From: Argyresthia goedartella | Lineage: Eukaryota > Arthropoda > Insecta > Lepidoptera > Argyresthiidae | Assembly: GCA_949825045.1 (NCBI GenBank) | Contig: OX463818.1 | Span: 36,658,906-36,722,905, forward strand | Length of the DNA: 64,000 nucleotides | Direction: 5' to 3' | Shown here: positions 20,970 to 31,936 of the stretch, one piece after another | Position numbering within the stretch: the stretch's first letter is position 1 | Layout: each line of letters opens with the position of its first letter | Made by a program: the position numbers and the translations under genes | Notes under the pieces: model-generated | What the model was told of the DNA's origin: nothing | The model's input: the letters and a program-made list of their open reading frames with translations, nothing else | Database searches by the model: none

Positions 20970-21385
20970 ATTTTATAAAAAACCGGTCAAGTGCGAGTCT
21001 AAATCGCGCACGAAGGGTTCCGTACCACCGTTCAATGGAAGCGATGTTGTGGAGTGAATAGTTTGGATTTTACACAGCAAAATATTGTTTACAAAGTTAT
21101 TGGTGCGGTTACTTTCACACTCCATGTACGTAACCAGGTGCATCCATAAGTTTGTATGTGGTATTGAAAGAATTGTTGTATGGGAGCCCCCTTAAATATT
21201 TATTTTATCCTGTTTTTTAGTATTTGTTGTTATAGCGGCAACATAAATACATCATCTGTGAAAATTTCAACTGTCTAACTATCACGTTTCGTGAGATACA
21301 GCCTGGTGACAGACGGACGGACGGACAGCGGAGTCTTAGTAATAGGGTCCCGTTTGGAACCCTTCGGGTACGGAACCCTGAAAAG
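20970..21385. repeat. Lepidopteran-type interspersed repeat with inverted ends
   Basis: It starts near aaaccggtcaagtgcgagt and cgaagggttccgtacc, and ends with cttcgggtacggaaccctg. The ends are inverted relative to each other. I recognise this pattern as a very common interspersed repeat in moth and butterfly genomes, but I did not assign a family name. The left end also closes unit 1 at about 19490-19573, so the segmental duplication ends inside this repeat. Confidence 0.7.
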
Positions 21386-21936
21386 AGTTATTTTTGACCG
21401 TCTTTTGCTCATTTATCTGAAATCATTAGCCATCAATAGTGACATGTGAGTGACATTTTTTCGTTCAGAAACAACCCTCCCTCTATTTCCCCATGACCCC
21501 ATCTTCAGGTCCTGACTGACGTTGATAAATTGTTGAGAAGCTCTCCTGCTGCGTCACCATCCACCGTATGCCTTGTAACTGTAACTGTAACTATCAGCAG
21601 TTCCGGTGGCCATCTGTGCTCTTTATCAGTTCCACTTAACAAAATTATGCTTCCCGAGAGTAAATGCACGATCTACTATGAAAAATAGAAAATTCGCTAC
21701 AGGTCTGCAGATATTTGAAGAGTTCCATCGATCCTGATCTGGTGGCTATGGGATCCGTAAGGTAAACCCTCTCATCTCTTAACATGGGGCAGGACCGTAA
21801 CAGAGAATCCAACTATAAATGTTATTCATTGTTTGGCGGGATCTTTGCCACATTTCCGAGCAGTGGAGTGAAATCGATATTATGTAAATGTGTATGTCGG
21901 ACTCGCAGTATCGTTGTGTGCCTCCGGTGCCCTCAG
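21386..21936 (+). other. Intergenic or intronic stretch before the first TMEM131-like exon seen
   Basis: I see no coding region or recognisable element here. It ends in a splice acceptor (cctcag) at 21936. Earlier exons of the host gene were not found within the window. Confidence 0.5.
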
Positions 21937-22140
21937 GAGTGGGAGTGGGCGCCGGGCGCGTGGACGGCACGCACGCTGCGGCTGGGCGCGCTGAGTGCGG
22001 GCACGGCGCGACACGTGGCGCTGCGGCTGCGGAACCCTGCGCCCGCGCCGCTCTGCGTGACCGAGCTGGCCAGCGACCTCGCCGCCGTCACGCTGCACTA
22101 CCTACCTACTGTGGGGGGCTGCGCCGCCGGCCAGGGGGAG
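21937..22140 (+). CDS. TMEM131: TMEM131-like gene, exon a
   Basis: This 204-bp exon is bounded by acceptor cctcag and donor gtgcgt and is phase 0 at both ends. It encodes EWEWAPGAWTARTLRLG, then a beta-rich stretch ending VGGCAAGQGE. It is much more GC-rich than its surroundings, as are all nine exons. TMEM131 is a large type I ER membrane protein whose luminal PapD-like and Ig-like domains bind collagen and help its secretion. This exon would belong to the luminal part. On its own the match is weak; the assignment comes from the chain of compatible phases leading to the well conserved exons h and i. Confidence 0.65.
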
Positions 22141-22539
22141 GTGCGTGCTCACTCCGCTCTCTCGCTGCCCGAGGGATACCAGAAGGACTGATCGCTTTAT
22201 TCCAATTACTTCAAATGGCTGAAAGAATTTGAATGAAAATCGACAAAGAGGCTCGGACAAATTTATAAATTAGATCAACACATAGGATATTTTTCTTCCC
22301 GTTAATTGACCATTCCATGACCACGCAGACGAAGCTAGTAGAGATACAGAGTTCTCTGAATAACTCCATATAAAATATACAATATTTAGTGTGATTTTAA
22401 GCCCCTTGTTCCAACCCTGTACAAGCAATCAGCCCACCTTCACCCACTGTTGGGTATGGACCTAGAGCCAGCCTTTAGCAGGCTGTCTAGCCGCCCGCGC
22501 CACGGCCAGCAGACACTTAGTGCCCTGCCACCCCCACAG
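22141..22539 (+). other. Intron a of TMEM131-like gene
   Basis: It runs from gtgcgt to ccccacag. No repeat family was recognised. Confidence 0.6.
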
Positions 22540-22725
22540 TGCTGCATCCCGGCGGGCGGGTCGGCGCAGGCGCAGCTGACGCTGGCGGCGCCGGAGACGG
22601 AGGGCCCGCTGTCCGGCGCCGTGTGGGCGAGCACGGCACACGGCGCCGCGCGAGCCGCACTCAGCGCCGACGTGGCCGCCGGGGACGTGACTGTCCCGCC
22701 GCTCACGCTGGAGGGGTGCGCGCCG
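22540..22725 (+). CDS. TMEM131: TMEM131-like gene, exon b
   Basis: This 186-bp exon (acceptor ccacag, donor gtacgt) is phase 0 to phase 0. It encodes CCIPAGGSAQAQLTLAAPET through PPLTLEGCAP. The alternating hydrophobic pattern (AQLTLAAP, GDVTVPPLTLEG) fits an Ig-like/PapD-like beta sandwich of the luminal region. Confidence 0.65.
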
Positions 22726-23573
22726 GTACGTATACATGCATGCATAAAATACGGTCAATCTTGCTGGTAGAATGCGAAAACCTTAGAGAATAGTACATTT
22801 CGAACGAGTTTCGAATATAATTTTTTCGCCTGAGAACCCAAAATCGAGCGGCGAAGGTGCATTTTGAGGTTAGAAGGCGGAAAAATATATTGTGACAGTT
22901 TTGAACTCTTATTATATCTTTCATGTCTGAGGATAGGAACAGACATATATTTTCATGCCGACTGTGCGCATTGAATCGGGTTCATAGTATCATAACATAC
23001 GGAGCAGTCTGGCAGGCACAACATTTCAGATGGTACAGCGGGCATGGTTCGGAAAGGACTAGCAAGTAGCAAATATTAATCATCAATTAATTTTATTGTT
23101 ACTTTTATTTCCACGTATATGATGTTTAATAGACCACCAGCATGTTAAAAGATTAATGCTATAATTTAATGCTAAAAATCGCAGGTTCCAACTGTCAGTG
23201 GACAGTTTGAACCAGCATCAATCTCCTTTTTTCGCGAAATCGCCCTGTCCCTAACCAACAACAGTTATTACGTCTCTTCATCTAATGGGGTGTTTTAAAA
23301 CAAGTGCTGTTTAACGTTACTTCAAATTCGTATTTATACTTGAAAATCAATACAAACTAAAGTAAAAACTTGCAAAAAAGAGGCCATCTTAGGACTCAAA
23401 ATATTATTAATTATCTTGACCAAAGCTTCTCTACTTGTTAAATAAAGTAAAAGTATTTTTACTTTATTAAACAAATGGAGAATCATAAACTCAGCAGTAG
23501 ACCCAAACAATCTGGAAAACTGGTTGTTTGTTGATGTGTGTCACATGTGTCACGTGTGTCACGTGTGTTGCAG
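22726..23573 (+). other. Intron b of TMEM131-like gene
   Basis: The intron has no recognised element. The acceptor tract is unusual: it is built of repeated GTGTCACGTGT units (about 23535-23570) rather than plain pyrimidines, ending in ttgcag. Confidence 0.6.
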
Positions 23574-23674
23574 CTGGTGGCGTGCTCGGCACCGCTCCGT
23601 GCGCACAGCACCATGTCGCTGCACATGCGCGTCACCGGCGTCACTGCGCACGACGAGCCTGCGCTCTCGCACGA
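23574..23674 (+). CDS. TMEM131: TMEM131-like gene, exon c
   Basis: This 101-bp exon lies between ttgcag and gtgagt, entering in phase 0 and leaving after two bases of a codon. It encodes LVACSAPLRAHSTMSLHMRV and on to PALSHE/D. Short tandem repeats flank it on both sides: the GTGTCACGTGT units upstream and CACACCCTA units from about 23685 downstream. Confidence 0.6.
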
Positions 23675-24125
23675 GTGAGTACACGCACACCCTACACACC
23701 CTACACACCCTACACACCCTACACCCTACACCCATCTCATACGAGTAGTACCTCTCCACTCATACGTCGCAACACATGTCGCTATTGTAGTCAAATCTAA
23801 TATTCGTAGACACCAACATCGCTAAATTTTATTTTGCAGGCCACATACACAGTCGGAACATATCGCACTCCAGTATAGTTATTAATTGTTTAGAAAGGGT
23901 ATTAAATTACTAGATAGGTTCAAATGGAAGTATTTCCTACAAACTACATATGTACCCTACTATCCGGAAAATTAACTAGACACCAACGAGGAATGCGATT
24001 TTCCCTCCCTCTCTCGCTAGCTCTCGCCCTTAACGCGTCAGTGACCGGACATCGGAGCGAGGTACCAGGGTGCTGACTTCGGGTGTAATGCTGGTGTATG
24101 TTTGTTTATATTTGTCCGTCTGCAG
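23675..24125 (+). other. Intron c of TMEM131-like gene, with CACACCCTA microsatellite
   Basis: About five copies of a 9-bp CACACCCTA-type repeat occupy 23685-23730. The rest is unremarkable and ends gtctgcag. Confidence 0.7.
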
Positions 24126-24241
24126 CGGCGGCGGCTCGGGCGAGATCAGTCAGGGCGTGTCGTCGCTCGGCAACGTCGTGTTCGCGGCTGAGCTCGCCAC
24201 TCCCGCGCTGCACTACACCGGCTTGGATGAGAACAGCACAG
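24126..24241 (+). CDS. TMEM131: TMEM131-like gene, exon d
   Basis: This 116-bp exon completes the split codon from exon c and leaves after one base. It encodes GGGSGEISQGVSSLGNVVFA and then ELATPALHYTGLDENST. The splice sites are ctgcag and gtcggt. Confidence 0.6.
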
Positions 24242-24752
24242 GTCGGTAGCTAACCCGACTATCATAAATGACGGCAAATGAGCGTGAGCGTGGGAGCGAG
24301 ACAGCGACCGTAATTACCTAGCGAGTGAACGAGAAAGCGAGCGCAGTGGTGCCACTCGCTCCCACCATGGTGTTGTTAGATATCACGTGTATTTTCTTTT
24401 CTTTGAACGCGCAATTTTTAAACCGAAAAAATGGTGCGTGACCTTGACTTGCCGTTGCTAAGCAACGATTCCCCCGCGCCCCGACACACCGCCCGGCTCG
24501 GCGCCGACACACCGCCCGGCTCGGCGCTGACACACCGGCGGCATGTTAAAAAGTTGCTAAAAACATCACGTGTTTAATGGACGGCCCCTTTGTATGTGTC
24601 CTTCTAAACATAACCATTTATATAGGCACATACATTACTTTTTGCCCCACACTGGGATAACCTGTGTCGTGGCAACCAAAAATAGCGACGTCACACATAT
24701 AAACATTCGCGACCTGGAAATTTTACGATGAATAAACATTTTGTTCTCACAG
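24242..24752 (+). other. Intron d of TMEM131-like gene
   Basis: It contains a two-copy 24-bp GC-rich repeat (cgacacaccgcccggctcgg, about 24480-24530). No coding sequence was recognised. Confidence 0.6.
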
Positions 24753-24892
24753 AGGGCGAGCTTTGGCTGCGGCGCGCCTCGGACGAGCCGCTGTCGGCCC
24801 TGCTGGCGGACCTCGCGCTGCTCACCCGCCGGCGCGCGCTCTACAGGACGCACGCCGACAGGAACTATACGCTGCACGTGACCACCACGCAG
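24753..24892 (+). CDS. TMEM131: TMEM131-like gene, exon e
   Basis: This 140-bp exon lies between ctcacag and gtacac. It completes the codon from exon d and ends in phase 0. It encodes EGELWLRRASDEPLSALLAD, then LALLTRRRALYRTHADR and NYTLHVTTTQ. An NYT N-glycosylation sequon fits a luminal location. Confidence 0.65.
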
Positions 24893-24916
24893 GTACACAC
24901 ACCTACACAACTTTTA

Positions 24917-25138
24917 TTGCAAATAGGCAAAACTAATGCACTTTTATAAGTCGAAACACTTACATGGATAAAGATAAACAATAAATCAAATATGATCAAT
25001 TAATCTAATGAGTACATGACTGATTAAGGTTTGAGTTTGTAAAAGGAAATCTCCCTTTCAAGTGGTGATTCATGGCTGAATCTCGCACAGGAAAAGGAGA
25101 CTCCATTAACTCTACCAGTGCTTCGGAAATACGCCCGT
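24917..25138 (-). repeat. Interspersed repeat, inverted relative of 33768-33998
   Basis: Shared strings in opposite orientation include tggtgattcatgg against ccatgaatcacca, and tgcttcggaaatacgcccg against its complement. The tail with an ATTTATTGCAA-type end suggests a LINE or SINE 3' end. Confidence 0.7.
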
Positions 25139-25588
25139 CAGAGAAGATAGACCAAGAAACTCTACGGGGATGATTTTTTTAAAATTTTCGTATTTTTTTT
25201 TGCTATTACACAATGTACAATATACAAATAATCTCAAAAAAACAATCTAACAAAATATAAGTATAAATATATAATGAATAAGAACAAAGACAAGCTGTGA
25301 ACAGTTATGTTCTTATGAGAAACCAGACTGGAGCAGTTCCCCCACGCAGCACCCGTTCACGAGTATGACTTCTGCACCAGCCATCTCCCCCTCGCCATAT
25401 TTGGGGGAAGGACCCTACTCAGAGCCGCTACACAGCCGCCGCAAGCGAAGACATTTTAGTGATCATAAACTCTGGTTTCTTGATAACAGACTTGTATTCT
25501 ACGTTAAAACTAATAAATTATTATGAGTCACCACATTTAGCACTTTTGCACAGTTAATGTTATTACCAGACTATTAAATTACATTATT

Positions 25589-25990
25589 TCATTTGTAAAA
25601 GTTACGTTGATTATCATTATCATGGAGCTTGGGGCATTGAGGCCATGCAGTTTTGTCTTTAAAATAGTAATTAGTAGTGTAATAGGCTTTCTTTATGAGA
25701 TAAGCCTTAATAATTGTTTTAAACCTTTGCATGGGTAATTGATCAATTCCCTCTGGCAACTTATTATAAAAGCGTATGCAGTTCCCCGTAAATGAACCAT
25801 TAACCTTCTGCAACCGAAATCTAGGTACATTCAGTTTATTTTTATTTCTAGTGTTGAATTATGAACATCGCATTTTTTGACAAAGGCGTTAATATTATTC
25901 CGAACTTCCAAAAAGTTTTCATATATGGATTGACAAGCCACTGTAAGTTCCCGGATTTCATATTATATATGGAACAAATTGCTCTCTTCT
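25589..25990 (-). pseudogene. LINE ORF2 3'-end fragment
   Basis: On the minus strand it reads VNGSFTGNCIRFYNKLPEG, then FKTIIKAYLIKKAYYT and KDKTAWPQ. This is the C-terminal signature of a Jockey/CR1-type ORF2. The same signature (GRCIRFYNKIPQE, YLDDRTAW) occurs at 37415-37670, so both belong to one family. Only the 3' end is present, consistent with 5' truncation. Confidence 0.7.
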
Positions 25991-26046
25991 GTAGCACAAA
26001 TACCATAGTCGCCTATAGTCCTTCACAGCAGCGTCTGTTTCCGCAG

Positions 26047-26273
26047 GTGGTACAGATACCCGTCGAAGTGACCGTCCGCTTCGCCTGGCCGCGCCTCCTG
26101 GAGGACCCGGGGGGTGTCCCGGGTGTCCCGGGGGAAGCGGGACACGCGGGGCTGGTGGGCGTGGGCTCGGCGGCGACGCTGCGTCTGCGCGTGCGCAACC
26201 CGTGCCGCACGCGCATGCTGCTGCTGCACGCCGTGTTAGCGGATATGCTCGATGAGGTCGACGATGGCCATAC
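26047..26273 (+). CDS. TMEM131: TMEM131-like gene, exon f
   Basis: This 227-bp exon (acceptor tttccgcag, donor gtgagt) enters in phase 0 and leaves after two bases. It encodes VVQIPVEVTVRFAWPRLLED, a Gly/Pro-rich insert (GVPGVPGE), then AATLRLRVRNPCRTRMLLLH. The R-V-R-N-P pattern is typical of PapD-like/ASPM-SPD-2-like beta domains, as in TMEM131. The Gly/Pro insert is encoded by a short GC-rich internal repeat. Confidence 0.7.
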
Positions 26274-26795
26274 GTGAGTTGTGCACTAAATAAGAATGTG
26301 TGTTACTGCAAGTAAAGTTTATTCATTTTGTTCACCTTTGATCGCGCCGTCTTGCCACGTGCCTGTTCTTTTCAATGAACGCCAACACTCACAAAAAGGA
26401 CGCCGCCGCCAGAGTAATAAAAAATACCTTATTTATCATTCTGGAGGCGACTTCCTTTGAGTTGGTGTCTGCGCTCTTTGAAAAGTGACGCTAATCAAAA
26501 TGAATAAACTAAAAAATAAATGACTTTATCCCCAGTAGTACACATGAACATACCAGAAGAGGACCTGAACTCAGTCCCAATTCATAAGCCACGTATCTGG
26601 CCTGAGGTCGTCTCTGTTTTGGGCACCTCTCGGCGAGAATATCACTGTTCAACAATATTGCTGCCAGAATATTGCTGGTGAAAAGGTTCCCTTGGACTGC
26701 CTCGGTGGTGCGGAGTGGTGCGGAGTGGTGCGGAGTGGTGGCAACTATGGAGAAGGACTTGTTTATTTCCGAATCCCCCTTCCCTCCCTCTCCAG
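26274..26795 (+). other. Intron f of TMEM131-like gene
   Basis: A four-copy GGAGTGGTGC-type repeat occupies about 26705-26745. The acceptor is ccctctccag. Nothing else was recognised. Confidence 0.65.
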
Positions 26796-27035
26796 TGGGC
26801 GGCCGGCATCAGCCCCGGAGTGGTGCTCGCGGGGCGCGGCGTGCGTGACCTCGCCCGCCAGCTTCAACATGTCGGGCTGGCGCGCACTGCACGGTGACGT
26901 CACGCCGGCAGGGGCGGGCGGGGCGGGCGGGACGGGCGCGACGGTGCTGCAGCTGGGCGCGGGCGCGGTGCTGGAGCTCAACGTCACGTTCGCGCCGGAG
27001 ACGGCCGCGCTGCACAGAGCGTGTCTGTACTTGAG
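26796..27035 (+). CDS. TMEM131: TMEM131-like gene, exon g
   Basis: This 240-bp exon encodes GRPASAPEWCSRGAACVTSP, then a Gly-rich insert (GAGGAGGTGAT), then VLELNVTFAPETAALHRACL and YLR. The end joins in frame to exon h to give the conserved LYLRNNLTGVEAL motif of TMEM131 proteins. An NVT glycosylation sequon is present. The donor gaggtgag leads into an 11.9-kb intron. Confidence 0.75.
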
Positions 27036-27401
27036 GTGAGAGTTGACACCTGTGAGACAAGTAACTCATTTCAGTGTCCGGCGCCGGCTCAAGGAGGTGT
27101 CGACCCGGGCTCATAACAAGTGTTATTCCGCGCCTGGCTAGCTATGTGAATGTTCAGGGATTTTTGGTTTACTCTTTCCCGGACTTGATAGTAATATAAA
27201 ATTCAGGGGCGCCTTGCGCCGACCTTTATAAATAACAGACCTTGTTGGTACTAAGTCTGGCGCCATCACAGAAAGATACATGAGCCATTCGCATGAGGAG
27301 TCGCTAGTAGTGTTACTGTTGTGTGTGACTATAGGTGGACAAAATGGCCAAAAAATAAGCGTATTACGGGTGTATTGCCGATCAAAATATGCTTCTATTG
27401 T
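27036..27401 (+). other. Start of intron g of TMEM131-like gene (intron 27036-38945)
   Basis: Nothing recognised in this part. The intron continues through the BEL element and other repeats listed separately, up to the acceptor gccgcacag at 38945. Confidence 0.6.
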
Positions 27402-27581
27402 TGTTGGCAACTGGCAACATTATGTTAAGTTTTTTATTACCTTTTAATTGTGTGGTTTCCGTTTCCCTTTTTTACTTGAACTTCAACTCCAACATGTAGT
27501 GTGTGCTTGCACGGAATAAATTCATAATTAGCAGAAAACAAGTGTTTCAAGTCTACCAAAACCCTAGGCTCCCGCATAACA
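27402..27581 (+). repeat. Left LTR of the rearranged BEL element
   Basis: This 180-bp LTR has TG...CA ends and looks essentially identical to 32710-32889. The five bases before it are ATTGT. Confidence 0.9.
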
Positions 27582-28179
27582 TGGTCCTCCGAGCCGGATA
27601 TGATGTAATCAGCGCAAAAAGTGGCCTAGCAAGTGAAATTTTGGCGAAGATAGTGAGTGCAATTTCCCTGGTTCCCGCCATATTGGATTCCAGCAAGAGG
27701 TACTTTATGCACACTCCACTCACGCTATACACCAACTCTGAAGACTGAACAAACTTCTTTTCAATCAAGAGATAATCCTTGGCGAACAACCTTACAGTCA
27801 TCATTCTTACTGAGGTTGTCAGATCTTCACGAAGCTACCCCAGCAAATTATCGAAGTATCTGCGAGAATCCGAGCAAATTTATGATTATCTCATCAATTC
27901 TCTGCACGCACCTACCATTCAAGACAGCAAATCCATACAAATTCATCAGTTTCAAGCAGTTTAAAGCACACAAGAAAACATTTCACAGAAAAATTGCAAT
28001 ATCATCATCAGTTTCCGCCGATACCCGCCATTTTTTGATATCAAGAGAATTTGCAAGAAAAAACCAGATAGTATCTATCTTCGCAAACGTTCGTATGTGG
28101 CACAGTTGGCAGCACTGCACGAGTGGCGTAAGTAGGACGGAGAGCTGTTGGTGTCTTTCTCGCACTCATGTCGCCTGCC
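27582..28179 (+). other. Leader region of the rearranged BEL element
   Basis: It starts with the primer-binding-like site and continues about 600 bp without a recognisable protein before the integrase-side homology begins. It may hold BEL leader sequence in the original orientation. Confidence 0.5.
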
Positions 28180-29225
28180 GGACCTCGCACATAACGACAT
28201 GTGGTGGAACGGCCCCACATTTCTACGTAATAGTGAGTATAAGTTTGATAAAGTTGAGCTACCCACCGTATTGCCGGAGCAGAAGACAGCGCAAGCAGCT
28301 GTAATTGAAGTACCTGCAGAGACATCTCTGTCATGTTCTACTGCCGATGCCAATAATCGGGGCTCATCCGATTTATTTGAAAGGTACTCTGATATCAACA
28401 AAATGACTAGGGTCATAGCTTATATTATGAGATTTTATAATAACTGCAAGGACAGGTCAAAACGAATTCAGTGCAAGTTTTTGACTTGCAAAGAACTTGA
28501 AAGTGCTTTAATATTGATTGTAAAGTCTGAGCAAAACGCTCACTTTTCCAAAGAAATTGCGCTTTTGAAAAATGATCAAAATGTGTCAGACCCATTGCAG
28601 TCTTTACACCCATTTCTTGATGATAATGATGTCCTAAGAGTAGGTGGCCGTCTCCACAACTCTGAACTGTCTTACAAACAGAAACATCCTGTGATTTTAC
28701 CCAAACTATCAAGAATAACAGATATGATTATTCGCAATGAGCATCTCAGACTACTGCATGCTGGACCCAAGCTTTTGTTATCCAACTTAAACAGTAAATT
28801 TTGGTTGATTAACGGTCTGCGACATGTAAAGAAAGTAATTCATAAATGCATAACTTGCTTCAAATTAAAGGCTGAAGCCTCAAAACAGCTTATGGGTTCA
28901 CTGCCAACTCAAAGAGTTACTCAGGCCAGTCCGTTTGTACGTGTAGGTTTAGACTTTGCAGGTCCTATTAACGTGAAACAATCTAGAATTAGGAGATCTG
29001 TAATCTCAAAAGGCTACATATGTGTCTTTGTATGTTTCACAACCAAGGCAATACACCTTGAGCTGGCGTCTGACTTGACCACTCCTACCTTCATAGCCTG
29101 CTTTAAGCGGTTTATTTCACGAAGAAACCTCCCACACGACATATTCTGTGATAATGGAAGTACCTTTGTAGGAGCTAGGAACCAATTAGCTGATCTATAC
29201 AGAGTACTCCGCTCCCAAGAACAGC
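28180..29225 (+). pseudogene. BEL integrase fragment (plus strand half)
   Basis: The frame begins with LPDLAHNDMWWNGPTFL, the motif that follows RNase H in BEL elements. It then runs through the spacer (HPFLDDNDVLRVGGRLHN) and the integrase zinc module (CITCFKLKA). The core has VRVGLDFAGPI (first Asp) and FCDNGSTFVGARNQL (second Asp). The frame is cut in the middle of the core, so the catalytic Glu and the C-terminal domain are absent. At about 29220 it meets the minus-strand RT tail-to-tail. Confidence 0.85.
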
Positions 29226-31936
29226 AGTTCCTTTTTTGGGATATTGTCCAGAATTTCAGGAACATTTGATGACCATTTATGTGCTTGGAATCCCCCTTTT
29301 GAAAGAATTTTAATTAACTGCGCTTTTGCTTCAATGAGCTTGTTAACATCATTTTCAGCATGCAGTATGTCGTCAACATAGGTTGAATTTTGCAATATTG
29401 CTGAAGCTAGAGGTAGTTCCTCTTTGAACCTAGTGGAAAGTTCATCCAGACAACGTGTCGCAAGGAAACTGGAGCTTTTCAGACCGTATGTCACGGTATC
29501 CAGTCTGATGCACTTTATCTCAGTACTGGGACTCTCTCTCCACAGGATGTTCTGCAAAGAGGAATGTGAGGGGTTAAGTTTCACACATCGGAACATTTTC
29601 TTTAAATCTGTAGTAAACATATGCTCACCAAAGCGAAATAGCATGAGAATTTCAAATAAATCGCGTTGAACTATCGGACCATTCAGCAGGATGTCATTAA
29701 GCGATATTTTCTTATTAGTCTTCATCGAACCATCAAAGACTGCCCTTAATTTTGTTGTCACACTTTTCTCATTCAAGACCGCATGATGGGGGAGAAAATA
29801 GATAGGGTCGTTTTGAAAATCGTAATCCTGAATGTCTATATAGTGACCATGGCCTAGTTCAATTATCTCATCAATGAATTTCTTGTATTGTTGAAACAAT
29901 GTTTCATTCTTATGCAACTTTTTCTCTAAGTTAAGGAATCTATTGAGAGCAAGGTTGAAGGAATCACCTAGATAGTCATTGACTTGCTCTAGAGGGACCT
30001 TTAGTGGTAAGTCCACCTGAAACTGGTTGTTTTTTGACTTAACAGTGGATTTGAAGATTTCCTCACATTGCTCAGTTTCAGATGATTTTTCACAAAAAAT
30101 CTGTGGCACCTCTTCGGTTTTCCAAAACTGTTGCAAGGTGTCTTTGATGTCCGAGTTGCAGGTATTACATAGTAAGGTTACCTGATTTGATAGATGAGTA
30201 GTTAAAGCAGGTATTGCACCTCCTACCACATAACCAAATCGCGTGTTGATTAAGCACGGGGCAGCAGCAGAAGTAGTGGCAGTTTGTCCATCACTTTTAA
30301 GCAGCTGAAGTGGTTGGGTCGGCAGGAGCACCTGGAAAAACACATCACATCCCATCAGCATATCAATTTCGCTCGGATTGTTATAGTTTACATCTGCCAA
30401 TTGAATTCGAGATGGGATTTCAAATTGCTCGAATTTCTGTTGAGGGAGTTTGCACGTTATTTGCTCAACTACATTGCAATTGACAGTTAGCTTGAAAAGT
30501 TGAGCGAGAGAATGTACTTCAAGCGGAACACTGTACTTTATTTTGTTATTCACTTTGGTTATTCCAATCACATTCATATTCGTCTCTTTTGGTTGAATGC
30601 CCAACCTTTTAATCACTTTTGTAGTGACAAATGACACCTGTGATCCAGTATCAAGCAGGGCTTTGATATGTAAAACCTTCCCATCAGGACTTACTAGCCT
30701 TATATTCGCTGTTGGGAGCAAAGTCTGGTTATTACACATGTTATTTGTAAGCAAAACCACTGGGGACTCACTCTCTTCTGTATGGAGAAGAGTATGGTGT
30801 GAATTTCTTTTGCAGGTATTACACCTGAAGTGGAACCGGCATTTTCCGGAGTGGAAATTGAGGCATCGGTTGCACAGTTTGTTTTCTTTTATGTATGTGA
30901 CTCTTTCAGCTACTGGTATCAACTTGAATTTGGGGCAATTATACAGTCTGTGTGAAGATTTTGTGCAATACTTACATGATGATGGCAGTCTGTCTGGATT
31001 ATCCTGCTTAGTGGTTATGTTGACAGCAGCGGTGGGCATTTTGCTTCTGTAGTTGTTTGGTGTCTGTTGGCCATTGGCATCAACATTCTCCTGTGCCAGA
31101 GCTCTGCGCTCCAGAAACTCCAGAAAGTCTTTTACCTTGGGCTTTTGTTTGACGTCACGGTCCATTTGATATGCCTTTAATGTGTAGGAATCTAATTTGC
31201 GGGAGAGAATGCAGATTAGTAATGGATCCCAAGTGTCAACCGTAGAATCCAAATTCCTTATTGCAGCAATATTCTGTTTGACATTTGACACAAAGCTTCT
31301 CAGTGATTGCGCAGAACTTTTTATAGGATTTATGTCCAGAAGTTGCATGACATGATCATTTACAATGAGCCCAGAATTCTCATACCTATCTTTGATAATT
31401 TCAATCGCTTCTGAATAACTTTCCTCAGAGATAGGGAGGTTCTTGATCAAATCAAGAGGTTCGTTCTTCAAAAAATTGCGAAGGTAGTACAGCTTTTGCA
31501 CATTATCTAGACTGCTGTTATTATGGATCACAGAGTGGAATATATTCATAAATTAGAGAAAGTCACTGTATTTACCTGTGAACGGTGGAATTTCTATGCT
31601 TGGCAGTTTCGTTCGTGCCATGGGGGGATTTGCCGTCGGCGTCGATGTTTGCGGCGTTGTTTTCCTAAGGGCTTCGTCAATTTTCGCAAGCGTGGAGAAG
31701 TAAAACTCCTCAGCTTCCGAGACATCTTCAGTATCATTTTGGTTTAGAACTAAGATCTCCACGTTTTTGATTTCGTATTGTTTGTATGTTTCTACTAATT
31801 TAGACCTTTTGCCCTCCAATAAAGCGACACTACTGTTTTGGAAAACTTCTGTTGCGACGAAATTATGCAAGCGTGTAAGGCCTGCTTTTAAATAGCCCCT
31901 GGCACAAACAAGCTCCTTTAGATCAGGCATTTTCAC
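29226..31936 (-). pseudogene. BEL gag-protease-RT, minus strand, with one in-frame stop
   Basis: From 31936 on the minus strand come the gag N-terminus, LPSIEIPPFTGKYSDFL and an in-frame TAA (31553-31555). The same frame then continues as FMNIFHSVIHNNSSLDN. Zinc clusters follow (CKYCTKSSHRLYNC, CNRCLNFHSGKC). The aspartic protease is ALLDTGSQVSFVT. The RT has KLRAVFDGS, FTTDLKKMFRCV and STYVDDILHA (YVDD box). The frame ends near FLGAEYSV, just after the RT palm, where it abuts the inverted integrase. Apart from one stop in gag, the frame is open for about 900 codons, so the rearrangement, not slow decay, is the main lesion. Confidence 0.85.

Larger units (their letters stand above)
18239..21053. 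repeat. Tandem segmental duplication, two units of about 1.34 and 1.48 kb
   Basis: Unit 1 (18239-19573) and unit 2 (19574-21053) both begin ggtatgatttttggtacc and remain collinear and nearly identical throughout. Unit 2 is longer because its minisatellite has four more copies. Single-base differences are visible, for example TTAGAATT against TTATAATT near 18840 and 20175. Unit 2 runs on into an interspersed repeat; unit 1 stops at the internal junction. The duplication is recent. Confidence 0.9.
24893..26046 (+). other. Intron e of TMEM131-like gene, with two repeat fragments
   Basis: A repeat at 24917-25138 is an inverted relative of 33768-33998. A LINE 3'-end fragment lies on the minus strand at 25589-25990. 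The remainder (25140-25588) shows nothing recognised. Confidence 0.65.

Noticed and set aside
21880..22758. Minus-strand Arg/Ala-rich frames overlapping the TMEM131-like exons
   Set aside because: They arise from the GC-rich antisense of real exons, cross splice sites, and have no recognisable domain.
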